64,000 nt of DNA from Sulfurimonas aquatica. Its GTDB lineage: Bacteria; Campylobacterota; Campylobacteria; Campylobacterales; Sulfurimonadaceae. The notes beneath the pieces are model-generated. The model ran no database searches. It had not been told where the DNA came from and saw only the letters and a program-made list of their open reading frames with translations. Numbering within the stretch: the stretch's first letter is position 1; every line of letters begins with the position of its first letter. The DNA is taken from contig NZ_CP046072.1 of the NCBI RefSeq assembly GCF_017357825.1, forward strand, positions 1,798,001 through 1,862,000, written 5' to 3'. The translations under genes and the position numbers were made by a program. Positions 17,781 through 26,851 of the stretch are shown here, piece by piece.

Positions 17781-20327
17781 TCAACTAACCATTTTTTGAG
17801 TCATTATTTTATCTAGTTGCTCTTCATGAATAACCTCTTGACTCAGTAGAACATTCGCAACCCTTGTAATGCTTTTCCAATTCTGATCAATCAAGGCTTG
17901 TGTTACACCTTTTAACCTCTCTAAAAGTAGTACAACCTTTGAATCTATAACACTTTTTTGAATGTCAGAAAGTGTAACTGACTGTAAACTGATGAAACCT
18001 AACTCTTTATCCATTCCATAGTAAGCAATCATTTTATATGCAAGTTTAGTTGCCATATCGAGGTCTGAAATCGCTCCTGTATCACATGCATCATCTCCAT
18101 ACTTCTTCATCTGAGCCATTCTCCCAGCAAAAGCTATGCATATTTGAGATTCCATATCTTTTTTTGACATGTTTGCATTTGCATTTTCCAGATTAAAAGA
18201 GACAAAGCCCAAAGCATTTTCTCTTGGAGTTATAGTCACCTGTTCAATCTTAAGTTTAGACATCAATGCATTAGAGATTACAGCATGCCCCGCTTCATGA
18301 AAAGCTGTTGAAGAAAGACTATTTTTTTGACTTTCACTTAAAACTTTTTTACCATATTTTTCTATGTTTATCTGTTCGATAACTATCTCTTGAGTTAATT
18401 GCTTCAGATTATTTCGTATGGCATATAAAGAACTTTCATTAACAGCTTTTTCAAGTTCTGCACCTGTCATTCCAGATGTATACATAACAAGTTTTTCAAT
18501 GTCTATGTCATTTGAAGTTGGTCTTTTTAATATTTTTTTCATAAAAGCTTTGCGCCCTACTTTGTCTAAAACAGGAACCTCTACTTGAAGTTCAATTCGA
18601 CCAGCACGTAAAATTGCTTCGTCTATCTTCTCTTTGTAGTTTGTTGCAGCTATTATGAACACATTATCTTCAGTTTCATCCGAGAATCCATTGATCTGTG
18701 TTAATAATTCATTAATTGCAGCTGGTGACTTCGTATCATTTCGATTTCCAAAAGTATCTATTTCATCTATAAATATAATAGAAGGCGCATAATCCTTAGC
18801 TCTTTGAAATACTTTTTTCATCATTGAGTAATCATTGTTTGCAAAGTCCATTAAATCATTTGCCGTAGTTTCTATAAAGGGCAAGTCTGCATAATTCGCA
18901 AAAGCTTTCGCCATCATTGTTTTTCCTGTTCCGGGTTTCCCATAAAGTAACATTCCTTTTGGAATTTTTGCATCAAAAAGTTTAAGTTGATCTGGGTTTT
19001 TCAAAAGGTTTGCTATCTCTTTTAATCTCTCTATCTGTTCAATATGACCATCTATGTCTCCAAACGAAGTCTTCGGGACTTCAAAAGATATGGAACCATC
19101 ACCAACTGTATCAACAACTTTTTCGACTTTTTTAAACTCAATATTGTCGATAAAATATATTAAACTATCTCCCTTTTTTTCTACATGATCGGTAAGTTTC
19201 AGAGTCATATTTTTTCTAAAGAGGTACTTCAAAAGAGAGCCATCGTGCATCCCAGAAGCTATGTTCTTTTTAGAGTAATCCATTACATTTTTACTGACTA
19301 TAATTTCAATCTTGCTTACATCTTTCCATGACAAGTTGTATTTTAAAAGATAATTTGTCAACTTATCTGCAAACTGTTCATAAATTTTGGCTTTTACTCT
19401 TCTAGCATCTATCTCTGGAGCGAAACATAGAAGTTGAGATTGAATAAAAGGTATACTTTTGGAGTTGTATGTGAATTTTAAATCGTATTTTGACGTCAGT
19501 TCTCTCAACTGTTTTGTAAATGCATCGGCCGCTATTTCTCTTAAGGATTTCATACTATGTTTGTTAAACAACACTATTTTCCCTTGTGACAAACGCGAAA
19601 GCATCTCTGGCACTATTGCCGGTATTTCTACATTTGCTTCTCTTTTCTTCTCGTGAGCTAACTCTTGAAGAATCATGGATTCTGCTTGATACTTGTCAGT
19701 GTCTATTGAGTTTAAAAAATCTTGATTGTTGTAAAGAGACGAGCCAAGATTAGAAGTAAATACTACTATAGTTTGTGTAAAATCAACTTTTGTTATTCGC
19801 TCAGTGACCCTTCTCTTATGATCCTCATCATTTGAATTGAATATGTCAAATTCGTCTTCGTCAAGTGATGCGGGAATCCATCCAAGAGCATCTATCAAGT
19901 ATCCAGCGCTCAACATAGGTAAAAATTTTCTCTGAACTATTGTATGTGCCTTTTCAAACTCGTCTATTAAAATCACGGTTTTTGGATTCTCACGAACGAA
20001 CCCTGTTAAATCTCCGATGCTTTCGGTACCATAACCTTTATCGGTTCCAAATAGGTTCTGTCCGTCGTTGTGAGTTTGATAGTCACTCATACTCGTTTCA
20101 TAAAAGCTATAGCCTTCGAAATTTTGAGCCATTACCTGTGACATATAAGTTTTACCAGTTGCTGGAGGTCCAAGAAAAAAATAAATATGCTTTGGAGTCT
20201 CTTTTGGATCGACTATTCTGTTTTTTACACTATCGACCACTGCATCAATCGCAAGATTCTGTCCATATATTTGGCACTGTAATGCTTTTTTTAATTTTAC
20301 TGCTTCTTCTAGTGGATCTAACTTCAT
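17781..20327 (-). CDS. Soluble AAA-AAA-M41 metalloprotease (ClpB-like plus FtsH-like fusion)
   Basis: An 848-residue fusion of two ATPase modules and a protease. The first AAA module (about 15-340) is ClpB/ClpX-like, with GPPATGKT at 53-60 and Walker B VILIDEFEKAH. The second (about 425-640) is FtsH-like, with GKPGTGKT near 462-469, IIFIDEIDTF and RAGRIE. The C-terminal M41 domain keeps HEAGH near 677-681 and the third zinc ligand in GAISDLDMAT. No membrane segment is visible, so unlike FtsH it is probably cytosolic. Presumably it unfolds and degrades particular proteins. A paralogue lies at 52582-55491; both units start with a dyad promoter, and here the leader is short. Confidence 0.9.
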   Translation of the reverse strand: MKLDPLEEAVKLKKALQCQIYGQNLAIDAVVDSVKNRIVDPKETPKHIYFFLGPPATGKTYMSQVMAQNFEGYSFYETSMSDYQTHNDGQNLFGTDKGYGTESIGDLTGFVRENPKTVILIDEFEKAHTIVQRKFLPMLSAGYLIDALGWIPASLDEDEFDIFNSNDEDHKRRVTERITKVDFTQTIVVFTSNLGSSLYNNQDFLNSIDTDKYQAESMILQELAHEKKREANVEIPAIVPEMLSRLSQGKIVLFNKHSMKSLREIAADAFTKQLRELTSKYDLKFTYNSKSIPFIQSQLLCFAPEIDARRVKAKIYEQFADKLTNYLLKYNLSWKDVSKIEIIVSKNVMDYSKKNIASGMHDGSLLKYLFRKNMTLKLTDHVEKKGDSLIYFIDNIEFKKVEKVVDTVGDGSISFEVPKTSFGDIDGHIEQIERLKEIANLLKNPDQLKLFDAKIPKGMLLYGKPGTGKTMMAKAFANYADLPFIETTANDLMDFANNDYSMMKKVFQRAKDYAPSIIFIDEIDTFGNRNDTKSPAAINELLTQINGFSDETEDNVFIIAATNYKEKIDEAILRAGRIELQVEVPVLDKVGRKAFMKKILKRPTSNDIDIEKLVMYTSGMTGAELEKAVNESSLYAIRNNLKQLTQEIVIEQINIEKYGKKVLSESQKNSLSSTAFHEAGHAVISNALMSKLKIEQVTITPRENALGFVSFNLENANANMSKKDMESQICIAFAGRMAQMKKYGDDACDTGAISDLDMATKLAYKMIAYYGMDKELGFISLQSVTLSDIQKSVIDSKVVLLLERLKGVTQALIDQNWKSITRVANVLLSQEVIHEEQLDKIMTQKMVS

Positions 20328-20357
20328 AGTTTCAACCTTTAAGTTTTGTTATGATGT

Positions 20358-20389
20358 AGTTTATTCAAACAATATGACAAGTAGTGTCA
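20358..20389 (-). promoter_or_regulatory. Shared-type dyad promoter of the first AAA-M41 gene
   Basis: Read on the minus strand: dyad TGACACTACTTGTCA (20389-20375), 11-bp spacer, TAAACT (20363-20358). The AAA-M41 gene starts 31 bases downstream, with AAAGG before its ATG. Confidence 0.7.
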
Positions 20390-20470
20390 CACAATAGGAT
20401 TTGATGTATTTATTCGCACTTATATAGAGTATTTTAGATGGTTCCAGATGAAAGGAGAAGATAATAAATA

Positions 20471-20494
20471 ATTCAACTCGTTAAAGAGCTGAAT
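20471..20494 (-). terminator. Hairpin terminator after the histidine kinase gene
   Basis: On the minus strand ATTCAGCTC-TTTAAC-GAGTTGAAT forms a nine-pair stem (one G-U pair) with a six-base loop, followed by TATTTATTAT. It begins nine bases after the stop codon of the kinase gene. Probably a rho-independent terminator, although the T tract is interrupted. Confidence 0.5.
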
Positions 20495-20502
20495 CCCTTA
20501 CT

Positions 20503-21783
20503 TTAAAATTTCAATGAAAAGAGATACTTCTCTTTTGAGTCAACTGAATATTCACCTTTTAGCTGCGATGTGGATAAATTTTGAATTAGTAGACTCCCTA
20601 GAGATTTATTGTGTTTGTCATACCCAACACCATTGTCTGCATATATGAATGAATAGGTATTTTCTTTTTTTAGAGTAATGGAGACTTTTGGATCTTCAAT
20701 GTTTAAAAAAGCATGTTTTATAGAGTTTGTTATTAGTTCGTTGATTATAAGAGCCAATGGAGTAAGTTTTTCAACACTTAAAAACAGATCTTCTTTGCAA
20801 CTCAGTGTAAATGTTATCTCTTTGTTTAACACCTTGTATGGTTCAAGCATGGCATCTAGATACTCGCTCATGTTTACTGCCCCAACATGTTTCGAATTTT
20901 GAAGGTTTTCATGCATAAGGGAGATGCTACGAATTCTGCTTATTGTGTCTTGTAGATACTCTTTAACATCAATCTCTTTAACTCTACTTTGTTGTAGTGT
21001 GAGGATACTTATGATAGACTGTAGATTATTTTGAACTCTATGAGACAGCTCTTTAAACAGAAGTTCGTTCTGTCTTAGTTTTAATATCCCATCTTTGTGT
21101 TTGTAAGAAATTGCAAATGAGAATATAATCGATTCTAAAAGAAGAGAAAATTCAATAATATAAGTCATTTTTGGACTTAAGTCGAGAACATCGAAGTAAC
21201 TTAAAAAAGCGATGATAACCGAGATAAGTAGACCCATTAAACCAACAAGATAAAAATAAGCATAAACTTCTTTTTTCGCTAAACTAAGATAAGATGAAAT
21301 TCCCACAAGTAAAAAAGCGAGTAAGATGATATATACAATAGCGATGTTCACGATTATGCTGATGGTATTTGTTATAGGAAAAACAGAGAGTGCAAACAAG
21401 ACTAAAAGAGGGTATTGTAAATATATAATATACTTATCTGCATTAGAGTTAATTTTTTGCAAATTTAAAAAGTTTCTACTAAATGATAAGAGTGCCAAAA
21501 CCGCTAACAAAAAGAACCCGACGGGAACACCCTTCATGCTAAACTCAAGTAGTCCATCGTCAAACACACCGGTATAAAAAAGCATAATGACAAATACTAA
21601 CACATGAAATAAAAAATAATCTGCATAAGCTTTGTCTTTTATTACAAGATAATAGGCTAGATTGTAAAGCACAATCATGCCAAATGCACCTAAGAACAAT
21701 AAGTTTAACTGCTCATACAGCTCAAAAGAAGCTGCATTTGCATAAACGGATAGCAGGAGTAAACCTGAAAATATTTTTAACAT
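20503..21783 (-). CDS. Sensor histidine kinase, 7TM sensor with HisKA_2-type kinase core
   Basis: Inner-membrane sensor kinase of 426 residues. A signal-peptide-like start is followed by seven or so membrane segments up to about residue 225 (7TMR-DISM type). Next comes a dimerisation/phospho-acceptor helix ELSHRVQNNLQSIISILTLQQ near 243-263 with the His of the HisKA_2/HWE kind (motif shortened: ELSHRVQNNLQ), and a HATPase domain with NELITNSIKHAF and DNGVGYD. It has almost no periplasmic sensor domain, so it probably senses a membrane or internal signal. It is divergent from the response regulator gene at 21906; a dyad-like site lies between them. Confidence 0.85.
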   Translation of the reverse strand: MLKIFSGLLLLSVYANAASFELYEQLNLLFLGAFGMIVLYNLAYYLVIKDKAYADYFLFHVLVFVIMLFYTGVFDDGLLEFSMKGVPVGFFLLAVLALLSFSRNFLNLQKINSNADKYIIYLQYPLLVLFALSVFPITNTISIIVNIAIVYIILLAFLLVGISSYLSLAKKEVYAYFYLVGLMGLLISVIIAFLSYFDVLDLSPKMTYIIEFSLLLESIIFSFAISYKHKDGILKLRQNELLFKELSHRVQNNLQSIISILTLQQSRVKEIDVKEYLQDTISRIRSISLMHENLQNSKHVGAVNMSEYLDAMLEPYKVLNKEITFTLSCKEDLFLSVEKLTPLALIINELITNSIKHAFLNIEDPKVSITLKKENTYSFIYADNGVGYDKHNKSLGSLLIQNLSTSQLKGEYSVDSKEKYLFSLKF

Positions 21784-21841
21784 TACTTTGCCTTTTTGGA
21801 GCTACAATTGTAGCTAAAGTGTTCCTAATTTGAATTTTACA

Positions 21842-21873
21842 AGTGTAAAATAAAATTGTGACAAAATTTGTTA
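21842..21873 (-). promoter_or_regulatory. Weaker dyad promoter candidate between kinase and regulator genes
   Basis: Read on the minus strand: TAACAAATTTTGTCA (21873-21859), 11-bp spacer, TACACT (21847-21842), then the kinase gene at 21783. One half-site is exact (TGTCA), the other has one change. In the + direction a TATAAA starts ten bases after the dyad, before the regulator gene. If real, the kinase/regulator pair belongs to the same regulon. Confidence 0.4.
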
Positions 21874-21905
21874 CGTTTATTTATATAAATTGAGTAAGAT
21901 GCAGT

Positions 21906-22598
21906 ATGAAAATTTTGATAGTAGAAGACGACTTCTTGATAGTCGCACAGATACAAGAGTGCTTAGAGAGACTTGGACATGAAGTTTTGGCTACATTTGA
22001 CGATGCCAGTTTAGCCTTGACTTTTGTAAAAAACAATAAACCAGACTTTGTATTTATGGACATCGAGTTAAATGGTCCACTAGATGGTATACAGTGTGCA
22101 AATGCTCTAAAGAATAGATACTCCATTCCATCTATATTTGTAACTTCACACCACGAAACCGATATTTTAAAAGAGTCTATGGCTGCTACTCCTTTAAACT
22201 TTCTGCCAAAACCATTTGAAGATAGTAATATCGAAGCCGTTGTTGCACTTGCAGAGATAACTCTTAAACTAAACCCAGTTAATAGCACTCCAAGTATTAT
22301 TCAACTACAAGATTATGAATTTAATTTTGAGTACAAGCTATTAAAGAAAAATGATCAGGTTGTTAAGCTTACAGATAAAGAACTGCTCTTAGTATCGATT
22401 TTATTCAAAAATATTGGAAATATAGTAAGTAAAGAAGAGATAGGTAAATATGTTTACGAAGGTAATCTAACTACGGATAGTTCTCTAAGAAGACTTGTAA
22501 GTAGAACAAGAGATAAGCTTCCTGGACTCAATATTCAATCTGAATCAAAACAAGGTTATTTTTTAACTGAAGAAAAAACAAACAATTTAAACCGTTAA
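21906..22598 (+). CDS. Response regulator, receiver plus winged-helix DNA-binding domain
   Basis: Transcription factor of 230 residues, presumed partner of the divergent kinase. The receiver domain (1-118) has acidic residues EDD at 7-9, phospho-acceptor Asp in FVFMDIELNG near 52, and Lys in LPKPF near 104. The C-terminal domain (about 135-222) is an OmpR/PhoB-like winged helix (KLTDKELLLVSILFKN, then DSSLRRLVSRTRDKL as recognition region). It is the only clear DNA-binding transcription factor in the window, and so a candidate regulator of the dyad promoters; this link is inferred. Confidence 0.87.
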   Translation: MKILIVEDDFLIVAQIQECLERLGHEVLATFDDASLALTFVKNNKPDFVFMDIELNGPLDGIQCANALKNRYSIPSIFVTSHHETDILKESMAATPLNFLPKPFEDSNIEAVVALAEITLKLNPVNSTPSIIQLQDYEFNFEYKLLKKNDQVVKLTDKELLLVSILFKNIGNIVSKEEIGKYVYEGNLTTDSSLRRLVSRTRDKLPGLNIQSESKQGYFLTEEKTNNLNR

Positions 22599-22695
22599 CA
22601 TAAAAGAAGTTTAAAATTATCCATTAGTCTTGTCTGCTAGGGGATACAGTTCCAAGGGATGAGACAGAGAAAGAGAAAGATCTCTTACATTAAAT

Positions 22696-23178
22696 CTAGT
22701 GCATATACTTCGTTAAACCATTTAATTTCACATCCTTTTTCCATTCTTCGAATTCTGCTAAATAGTCAATTTCTAGAAGATACCCGCCTGTCCCAAATTC
22801 AAATTCAAGCATTTTATACATAGCAAGTATGTATTGTTTTTTAAGACTAATTAGTTTCATATCATTCTTATCTGTCTCAAACCCTCGATTCTGAAGCTTT
22901 TTTATGTCAAGACTAGAGGTAACTGCAGCTTGAATTTTTTCTAACAATGATTTTCTTTTAATTAAAAGTTTTTCTTCACTACCATAAATTTTCTGAATTA
23001 AATGGTTCTGCCTATCGTATTTCTTAGATGAATATTTTATCCATATTAAAAAGTAATATGATATAAAATCTAATCCTATAAAATCTAACCGCAAGGTCTC
23101 TTCTGATACACCCTCAGAATATATAAATAATTTTTTCCTTATTGCTAATTCTCTTCGCTGCATTTCAAATAATTCCAT
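22696..23178 (-). CDS. Small protein of unknown function
   Basis: A charged, helical protein of 160 residues (MELFEMQRRELAIRKK...), family not recognised. A GTG at 23229 in the same frame would add 17 residues, but I prefer the ATG at 23178: AAGGAT lies six bases upstream, and the GTG region overlaps a dyad and -10 element whose transcript would begin downstream of the GTG. It is isolated between the response regulator gene and a lipase remnant. Confidence 0.6.
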   Translation of the reverse strand: MELFEMQRRELAIRKKLFIYSEGVSEETLRLDFIGLDFISYYFLIWIKYSSKKYDRQNHLIQKIYGSEEKLLIKRKSLLEKIQAAVTSSLDIKKLQNRGFETDKNDMKLISLKKQYILAMYKMLEFEFGTGGYLLEIDYLAEFEEWKKDVKLNGLTKYMH

Positions 23179-23196
23179 GTTAAATCCTTCTACAAA

Positions 23197-23228
23197 ATGA
23201 TATACATTTTTTGAGACGGGATTTGTCA
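23197..23228 (-). promoter_or_regulatory. Weaker dyad promoter candidate before a small gene
   Basis: Minus strand: TGACAAATCCCGTCT (23228-23214), 11-bp spacer, TATCAT (23202-23197), then AAGGAT and ATG at 23178. The second half-site departs from TGTCA at two positions, but spacing to the -10 and to the gene fits the pattern. Confidence 0.4.
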
Positions 23229-23239
23229 CTTTTATCTAA

Positions 23240-23530
23240 TTAAGTTGATAACACCTTTGAGTCTATAAACTCTTTCATATTATCTATATAGCCATTGAGT
23301 GAGTGTATTTCACCATCATTGGATGGAAGTTCGATACTGTTTCCTAGATGCACTAACTTAAATTTATTTGACCACTGAAGTAATCTGTACGAGGGAGGAA
23401 CTATATCTAAGGTATTAACGAAACGAAATATATTTAGTAATTTTTCGTATTTTAAGTTAAACTCTGGTGAGCTAAATGCTGGGATAAATTTAAAATATTT
23501 TAATATAAAAAAGGTTAAAGTCTAATATCA
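23240..23530 (-). pseudogene. C-terminal remnant of a class 3 lipase gene
   Basis: A minus-strand frame without a start codon reads FIPAFSSPEFNLKYEKLLN, then IFRFVNTLDIVPPSYRLLQW and HLGNSIELPS to HSLNGYIDNMKEF and a TAA. The RFVNTLDIVP and HSLNGYI pieces match the C-terminal part of class 3 (triacylglycerol-type) lipases, around the catalytic Asp and His. The serine-containing half is missing. This fills most of the 23230-23551 gap. Confidence 0.55.
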
Positions 23531-23551
23531 ATAGATCTTAAGAAATAAAAA

Positions 23552-26500
23552 TCATATTTTTAATTTCAAAATTTCCCTTTTCCATATCTCATTAAGCGGC
23601 TCATCTGGAAGTTTTAGTGCTATTTCACATTCTTTGTGAAATTCATCCATTCTGTTAAGCTCTTTAAGAGCTTTTAAGTAGTCGAAGTACTCTTTTGCCA
23701 TAAATTCTATATTTACTCTATCAGAGTCGCTCATATAGTCGTATATGTAGCGTTTAAACATATCTACTGCTTCTTCGTAGTTTCCTTCGAGTATGTTTAT
23801 TCTCGCTTCGTATGGTGTAAAACCGGTACACCCAGAGCTCTCATAAACTGACTTATCTTGTGGTATGTAGCATATGCTTTTGTACACCGATGTTTCATCA
23901 TTTTTAAACTTCTCTAAGTAGAGTTTAGCTTTTTCTACATCTTCCATAGCATAGTAAAGGTCAAAGTATAGAGCGTATAAGTTCTTCACAAACCTTCTGG
24001 CACTTAAGTTCTCTAGCCTACTCTTCCAAAAGACTTCAAACGCAGTACCTAGTGTAGTTTCAAACAGCTCATAGTCTCTATAGTAAACAAACCTTACTTG
24101 TCCATACTTTATGAGACTCATCTGTCTACTTACTTCACCATCACCAGCTGCGTTTATACTCTCTTGTAAAAACTTTAATGCTTTTTCAGGCTCTCCTCTT
24201 AGGTAAGCTATGGTTCCTACATCGTAAAGTATAGTCGACTGCTCTAGATTGTGCAGTTTTTTTATGCCGTCGTTAGCGATTATCTCTTCATAGAGTTCAT
24301 TTGCTTCTTTGAGCTTCGCCTCGCGTCTAAGCACGTTTCCTTTTCTCGCTTTAAATGCCACCATATATGAGTCTATAACATTCGAGTTATACTCACTTTG
24401 AGTCTCCTTCGCGGCTACCAACACCTCTAGTATCTTCAAGTACAACTTCGCGTTGTTTTTAAAAACATAAGTGGCATGAAGGTCTTCAACACTTATGAGC
24501 TGACTCGTCGGATCTTTTACTTTCTCTATGAAAAAAGAGAACAATGTATGCACTACTTTTTCGATGAGTTCGTCTTTATACTCTACATTTAGTTCTTCGT
24601 TGTTTAAAAGACTCTCTACAAATTCGTAGAGCTCGTGAAGCATATTCTCCTTTTGTCCGGCGTTCACCTTTTTACTCATAAAGTCGACTTGGTACAACTC
24701 TATGAACTTCGAGTATGAGTTGCTTTTTAGACAGTGAAAAGGAAGTTCCGACAATTTTCTAAAGTTTAGCACGCTACTTTTTTCATGAACGAGCGGTTGG
24801 TTCCAAAAGTACTCCAACAAGTTCGTGTGGTAAAACTCTTTACTCGTTCTATAGTAGTAGTCTCTACTGCACTCTTTAATCTTTCTATGGTAAAAGCTTA
24901 TGAGCGAAACACCGTCAAACTCGACAAATGTGAAGTACTTGAGTAGGTCATAGTATAGTCTTGACCATACTGCAGCCGGTAGTTTGTCTACTCCCGAAGT
25001 GGAGATGAGTTTGTGGTAAGGGTTGGAGATGTCGTCCATAACTATGTAGTCAGACGAGAGTATACTAACAAGTTCATGCTCGCTCAGACCATTTTTAGAA
25101 GCACTTAGATAACCAAGAGTATGTTCAACTAACATCTTTGAGTGGTGGTGTTTCACTTCCAACTCTTTAAAGTACGTTCGTATGGCCTCTACTAGGGTTT
25201 CGTCGTTTAGCGTTTTATAGTCGTTGTCATACGACTTCCAACTCAAAGCTTGGTCAAATATGATCTTCAAGTATAGCGGCAGCGCGTTCTTTTCAAAGAG
25301 AGCTAGTAAATGCTCCATCTGCTTCTGAGTCAATTTTTTCTTGTTTATCTTCAGCCATTCGTCCACTATAGCTCTAGTCTCAACGACATTTAGTTTTTCA
25401 ACTTTGTAGATGTTCTTTTTTGAGACTTTAGTCTTAAGTATCCCGTAGTAGTCTCCATACTCAGACGGGAGTGTCGAGAGTATGATCTTTATGTTTTTAG
25501 GTAGTTGCGACTCTATCCACTCCAAGCTACTTTTCGTCTCAAACTGATCTAGAGCGTCTATAACGATTACGAGTTTTTCCGATGAGAGCTCCGAAAACCT
25601 ATTTAGCGTTCTGATGAAAAGGTTAATGCTCTGGGAGTAGTCTTTCGGCGTTACACTTTTTTCATCTCCCATATAAGACTCTATTGTATATATCATGTTA
25701 TCTATCAACTGTTTTGGCTGAGAAGAGAGTTCGCTGATGCCTACAAACCTATAGAGAACTCTTGTGCTACCTAGTGTCTCTTCCATAGTCGCTATGATCT
25801 TCGCCATAAGAGCAGACTTCCCTACTCCCGATTCTCCGTATATTGTAAAGGGACTTTGCTCTTCACTCTCTACATAGTTCTGTATCTTCTCGAGGATATC
25901 TTCTCTACCTATGAAAACTTTTGCTCTTTCAGACTTGAACTTTTCATGTATCTTATCTTCTAACATTTCTGTTTGCGAAGACACTTGTCCTATCTCATTG
26001 TCGATTTTCTCTTTTAAAAATCTTTTAACGGCGATTGCATAGTCTTCTAAGTACTCTTTGTCAGGCTTGAACTGCTCTTCTTTTTTTACAAGCTTGGCGT
26101 TTAACTCGCAGTACTCTACCTTTGGTTCTTGGCATACTTGCAGTCTACTTTTCAAGTCGTTAAGTTTCTCTCTGTTGTCTTCTAAAAAAACAGCATCGTC
26201 TACCTCACCTATGTTACTGATGTTTCGTACCATACATAAAACGCTGTCGTCGCTAGTTTGTATGATATGAGCGGAGTTTAAAACTCCCTTGATTATCTCT
26301 TGCTCGGTTGCGGACTTACCTATGTGAAGATGCGAAGGAAATATATGTTTATGTTCTAAGATACTTGAGACTATCTTTTTCTCTACTTCGCTCCAGGTAC
26401 TCACATAGTCTTGAGTCTCGTCCAGTACACTGTTTATGGCTTGTAGGACATACTCTTGGGGAATGCTGTTCTCATCTTTTATATACCACTTGGAGAGCAG

Positions 26501-26851
26501 TTCTTTTTCGTGAGCTTCTACAACCTCTAATAATTTCTCAAAGTAAAGTGCTTCGATGTTCGTAGGAGCTGGAATCCAGCCGTATCTGCTTCCGAGCATT
26601 ATCAAAAAGTTTGGTTTTGGATAGTTTACGAGCTTTTCAACTTCGTTTATACATATCTGCATAGCTTTATGGTCAAGCCCAGCCTCACTGCTAACACCCC
26701 AACGCAAATCTATAGGCTCAAAACTGTATCCGTAAGACTGACAGTAAGCTTTTATCTCAGGGAAGACTTCACCTTGGAGTATGTTTCTCTCTTCTTGTAA
26801 GTCGTTAAATGTCGAGCTTATAAAGAGTCTAAATGTTTTTGAACTTGTCAC
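23552..26851 (-). CDS. DUF4062 - NTPase - TPR protein
   Basis: Large switch-type protein of 1099 residues. Residues 1-110 are a DUF4062 domain (KTFRLFISSTFNDLQEERN, DLRWGVSSEA, FLIMLGSRYGWIP). The NTPase (about 310-560) has Walker A YGESGVGKSALM near 335-346 and Walker B VIVIDALDQF. The C-terminal half is helical with TPR-like repeats (YEEIIANDG, YLRGEPEKALKFLQESI, EGNYEEAVDMFK). Architecturally it resembles TEP1/NPHP3-like STAND proteins. The start is GTG at 26851 with AAAGG upstream and overlaps the previous gene by 23 bases. Last gene of operon A. Paralogues: 31520-36517 and 48640-52128. Confidence 0.85.
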   Translation of the reverse strand: MTSSKTFRLFISSTFNDLQEERNILQGEVFPEIKAYCQSYGYSFEPIDLRWGVSSEAGLDHKAMQICINEVEKLVNYPKPNFLIMLGSRYGWIPAPTNIEALYFEKLLEVVEAHEKELLSKWYIKDENSIPQEYVLQAINSVLDETQDYVSTWSEVEKKIVSSILEHKHIFPSHLHIGKSATEQEIIKGVLNSAHIIQTSDDSVLCMVRNISNIGEVDDAVFLEDNREKLNDLKSRLQVCQEPKVEYCELNAKLVKKEEQFKPDKEYLEDYAIAVKRFLKEKIDNEIGQVSSQTEMLEDKIHEKFKSERAKVFIGREDILEKIQNYVESEEQSPFTIYGESGVGKSALMAKIIATMEETLGSTRVLYRFVGISELSSQPKQLIDNMIYTIESYMGDEKSVTPKDYSQSINLFIRTLNRFSELSSEKLVIVIDALDQFETKSSLEWIESQLPKNIKIILSTLPSEYGDYYGILKTKVSKKNIYKVEKLNVVETRAIVDEWLKINKKKLTQKQMEHLLALFEKNALPLYLKIIFDQALSWKSYDNDYKTLNDETLVEAIRTYFKELEVKHHHSKMLVEHTLGYLSASKNGLSEHELVSILSSDYIVMDDISNPYHKLISTSGVDKLPAAVWSRLYYDLLKYFTFVEFDGVSLISFYHRKIKECSRDYYYRTSKEFYHTNLLEYFWNQPLVHEKSSVLNFRKLSELPFHCLKSNSYSKFIELYQVDFMSKKVNAGQKENMLHELYEFVESLLNNEELNVEYKDELIEKVVHTLFSFFIEKVKDPTSQLISVEDLHATYVFKNNAKLYLKILEVLVAAKETQSEYNSNVIDSYMVAFKARKGNVLRREAKLKEANELYEEIIANDGIKKLHNLEQSTILYDVGTIAYLRGEPEKALKFLQESINAAGDGEVSRQMSLIKYGQVRFVYYRDYELFETTLGTAFEVFWKSRLENLSARRFVKNLYALYFDLYYAMEDVEKAKLYLEKFKNDETSVYKSICYIPQDKSVYESSGCTGFTPYEARINILEGNYEEAVDMFKRYIYDYMSDSDRVNIEFMAKEYFDYLKALKELNRMDEFHKECEIALKLPDEPLNEIWKREILKLKI

